Assembly: GCF_949628215.1 (NCBI RefSeq) | Contig: NC_134278.1 | Coordinates: forward strand, 42,405,691-42,469,690 | Length of the DNA: 64,000 nt | Reading direction: 5' to 3' | DNA from: Phalacrocorax aristotelis | Lineage: Eukaryota > Chordata > Aves > Suliformes > Phalacrocoracidae | Shown: positions 62,341 to 64,000 of the stretch, one piece after another | Position numbering within the stretch: the stretch's first letter is position 1 | Layout: the number at the start of each line of letters is the position of its first letter | Notes under the pieces: generated by a model | What the model saw: the letters and a program-made list of their open reading frames with translations, nothing else | Database searches by the model: none | Told to the model about the DNA's origin: nothing | Program-made: the position numbers and the translations under genes

Positions 62341-64000
62341 CTATGAAACATAGTAAATGAGGGAGGTGGGAGGAGTAGAGAAAATAAAAAGTTAAATGAA
62401 ACGTTATTACAGAAAACTATTTTCAGAAATTTCATTTTATATTTAATAGGAATATTTTTTGCTTACACCCAAGCCTAAACACCATTTTTATGAAACACAG
62501 GAAAACATCTCAGCTATTTTCTTGTTTCATTATATCCAAATACATTAATTTCTTGGTTTCAATGAAGATTTATGCTACCTATATTGCACAAGGTAAGTGT
62601 AAATAAGAGCTATAAATTGCTAAGCAGTTAATGTTGCTTGTGAATGGACCTATTGTTCTCTAAACAGCCCGAATTTTAGAGAATTCAGCTAACTTAACAC
62701 CTATGAGGTGCCATACAGGAAAAATGCTATAAAAATCTAATAACTATAAATATGCATTGGTATTAAGTTATATTAGTTTGGGTGAAAGTGCATACATTTA
62801 GAACTTCTTAATATATATACAGTTAAAAGAAGTTTAAATTAAAAATGGTGTGGGCACATGTGTGTCCAGCTCACCACATACATGCTTACCCCTTCATTTG
62901 ATTTGATGTTTAGTTATTAATTCTTGGAAATACAGGCTATCTAGAAGTGTCTGTACTGTAAAGAGTGAGAATATTGCAAGCTTTCAGTGCAGCTTGCAAT
63001 GAATTTCTCATGAGTGGAGGACACTCTTGGTTAGCAGGTTTTTCTCTAACTTTCAGAAAGTTAATATTTTAACACAAGGCCTAGAACTAACTCGAAACAA
63101 CAGCACTGATAGCATACCAGATCTTAGACGAAATGTAGATCTCCTCACTCTGTATGGCCAATATCAGGATCCAAAGTAAAAGCCTAGATTTCAAATTCTT
63201 TAATATTGTGCCAAATTTCAGTGGCAAGGGTCATAGCAACTCTTTAAGCCTCAATAGCTCTACTATACTCACCCCACTGAAAGGTAGTTAATTGCTATGT
63301 GATATTAAGAAACAGGAAGGATTAACTTGTGAACAAACCTTAACTGTTGCGATTGATAGTATCTGCAAATCTAGCAAACAGGAGAATATGGTAAAGGAAC
63401 ATCAGCCTTCACTAGATGAACTGGGAGCTGCCTATGAGTGTCAAAGCATGGCACATAAGATAACAAAGTCAACTACAAGTCACCTGTCTTATACTGTATG
63501 AGGACACTATATCCACCGCCAGAGCCAGTTCATTCACAGCCAGTTTTCATGCTGCTATCATTCTCTCTAACGTATAATGTAGCCATACTCTATCATTGTT
63601 TTACTTCTTCTTTTAAAGGTCTTGGACACATAAAAATGCATTTCTGAGCATTGTTCTTATACGATAAGGAGACGTCTTCATCTATTTGAATGTAAATTGT
63701 GCTAATATAAAAATGAGCCACTGGTTGTATGTTAGCCTTGAGGCTACTATAGCTTATCTTTTAAGACTAAAGAAATATGGTGTAAAACCATGCCTTGAAT
63801 TAAGACCATGCCTATACTCTGACAGTTAAGTATATTCTTAGTTCTTTTTTTTTTTTTCATGATGTTCTGTTTCTAGACAATTCATGTGTAATAAAAAACT
63901 TTAAAAAGGAACCAAACAGAATAACAACTTCCATGGGTGGTAATTCCTCAAATCATAACATAACTCACTATTTTTGTTGCAATGGTAACAGGAAACACTT

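Larger units (their letters stand above)
60131..64000. other. Intergenic AT-rich sequence to window end
   Basis: No gene or young transposon is recognised. A purine-rich tract (61033-61310) and a possibly constrained stretch (62040-62340) are listed separately. A T run lies at 63846-63859. The plus-strand frame at 63292-63501 has no domain. Confidence 0.5.

Overview
The window reads as nuclear DNA of a bird. It is AT-rich, has no operons or long open reading frames, and is dotted with CR1 non-LTR retrotransposons, whose 3' ends carry the diagnostic 8-bp tail unit (ATTCTATG / ATTCTGTG). It also holds one LTR closely resembling the ERVL-type LTRs abundant in passerines and some other Neoaves. 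That points to a neoavian, possibly passerine, genome. The attribution comes from recalled repeat-family resemblance, not a database search.

Layout. At 1.2-2.1 kb is a minus-strand CR1 3' part. At 7.7-11.3 kb is the largest element: a plus-strand CR1 about 3.5 kb long, with remnants of the ORF1 esterase-like domain and of ORF2 (endonuclease plus reverse transcriptase), broken by stops and frameshifts. A MIR-like SINE follows at 11.8 kb. The stretch 12-25.6 kb is mostly unique AT-rich sequence with simple repeats. A 119-bp CR1 tail lies at 25.6 kb and a solo LTR at 28.8-29.7 kb. A strongly decayed ancient CR1/L3-like LINE lies at 31.7-32.5 kb. A second large CR1 (ORF2 part plus 3' end) occupies 42.0-44.3 kb. 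Shorter CR1 pieces lie at 46.7 kb (minus), 48.1 kb (plus) and 52.8-53.2 kb (plus). MIR-like relics lie at about 55.2, 56.3 and 58.5 kb, followed by an unassigned CpG-retaining patch at 58.9-60.1 kb and a purine-rich tract at 61 kb.

No host protein-coding gene could be recognised. Most open frames of 60-100 codons lie in unique AT-rich DNA and look like chance; the longer ones belong to CR1 ORF2 or run across the LTR. Three short segments have plausible splice signals around an open frame (6.6, 12.0 and 24.5 kb) and are listed as low-confidence exon candidates. The region is best read as an intergenic gene desert or part of a very long intron. I found no convincing undescribed biological system. 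The more interesting points are the transposon history, the internal repeat structure of the LTR, and a few patches that keep CpG or look constrained.
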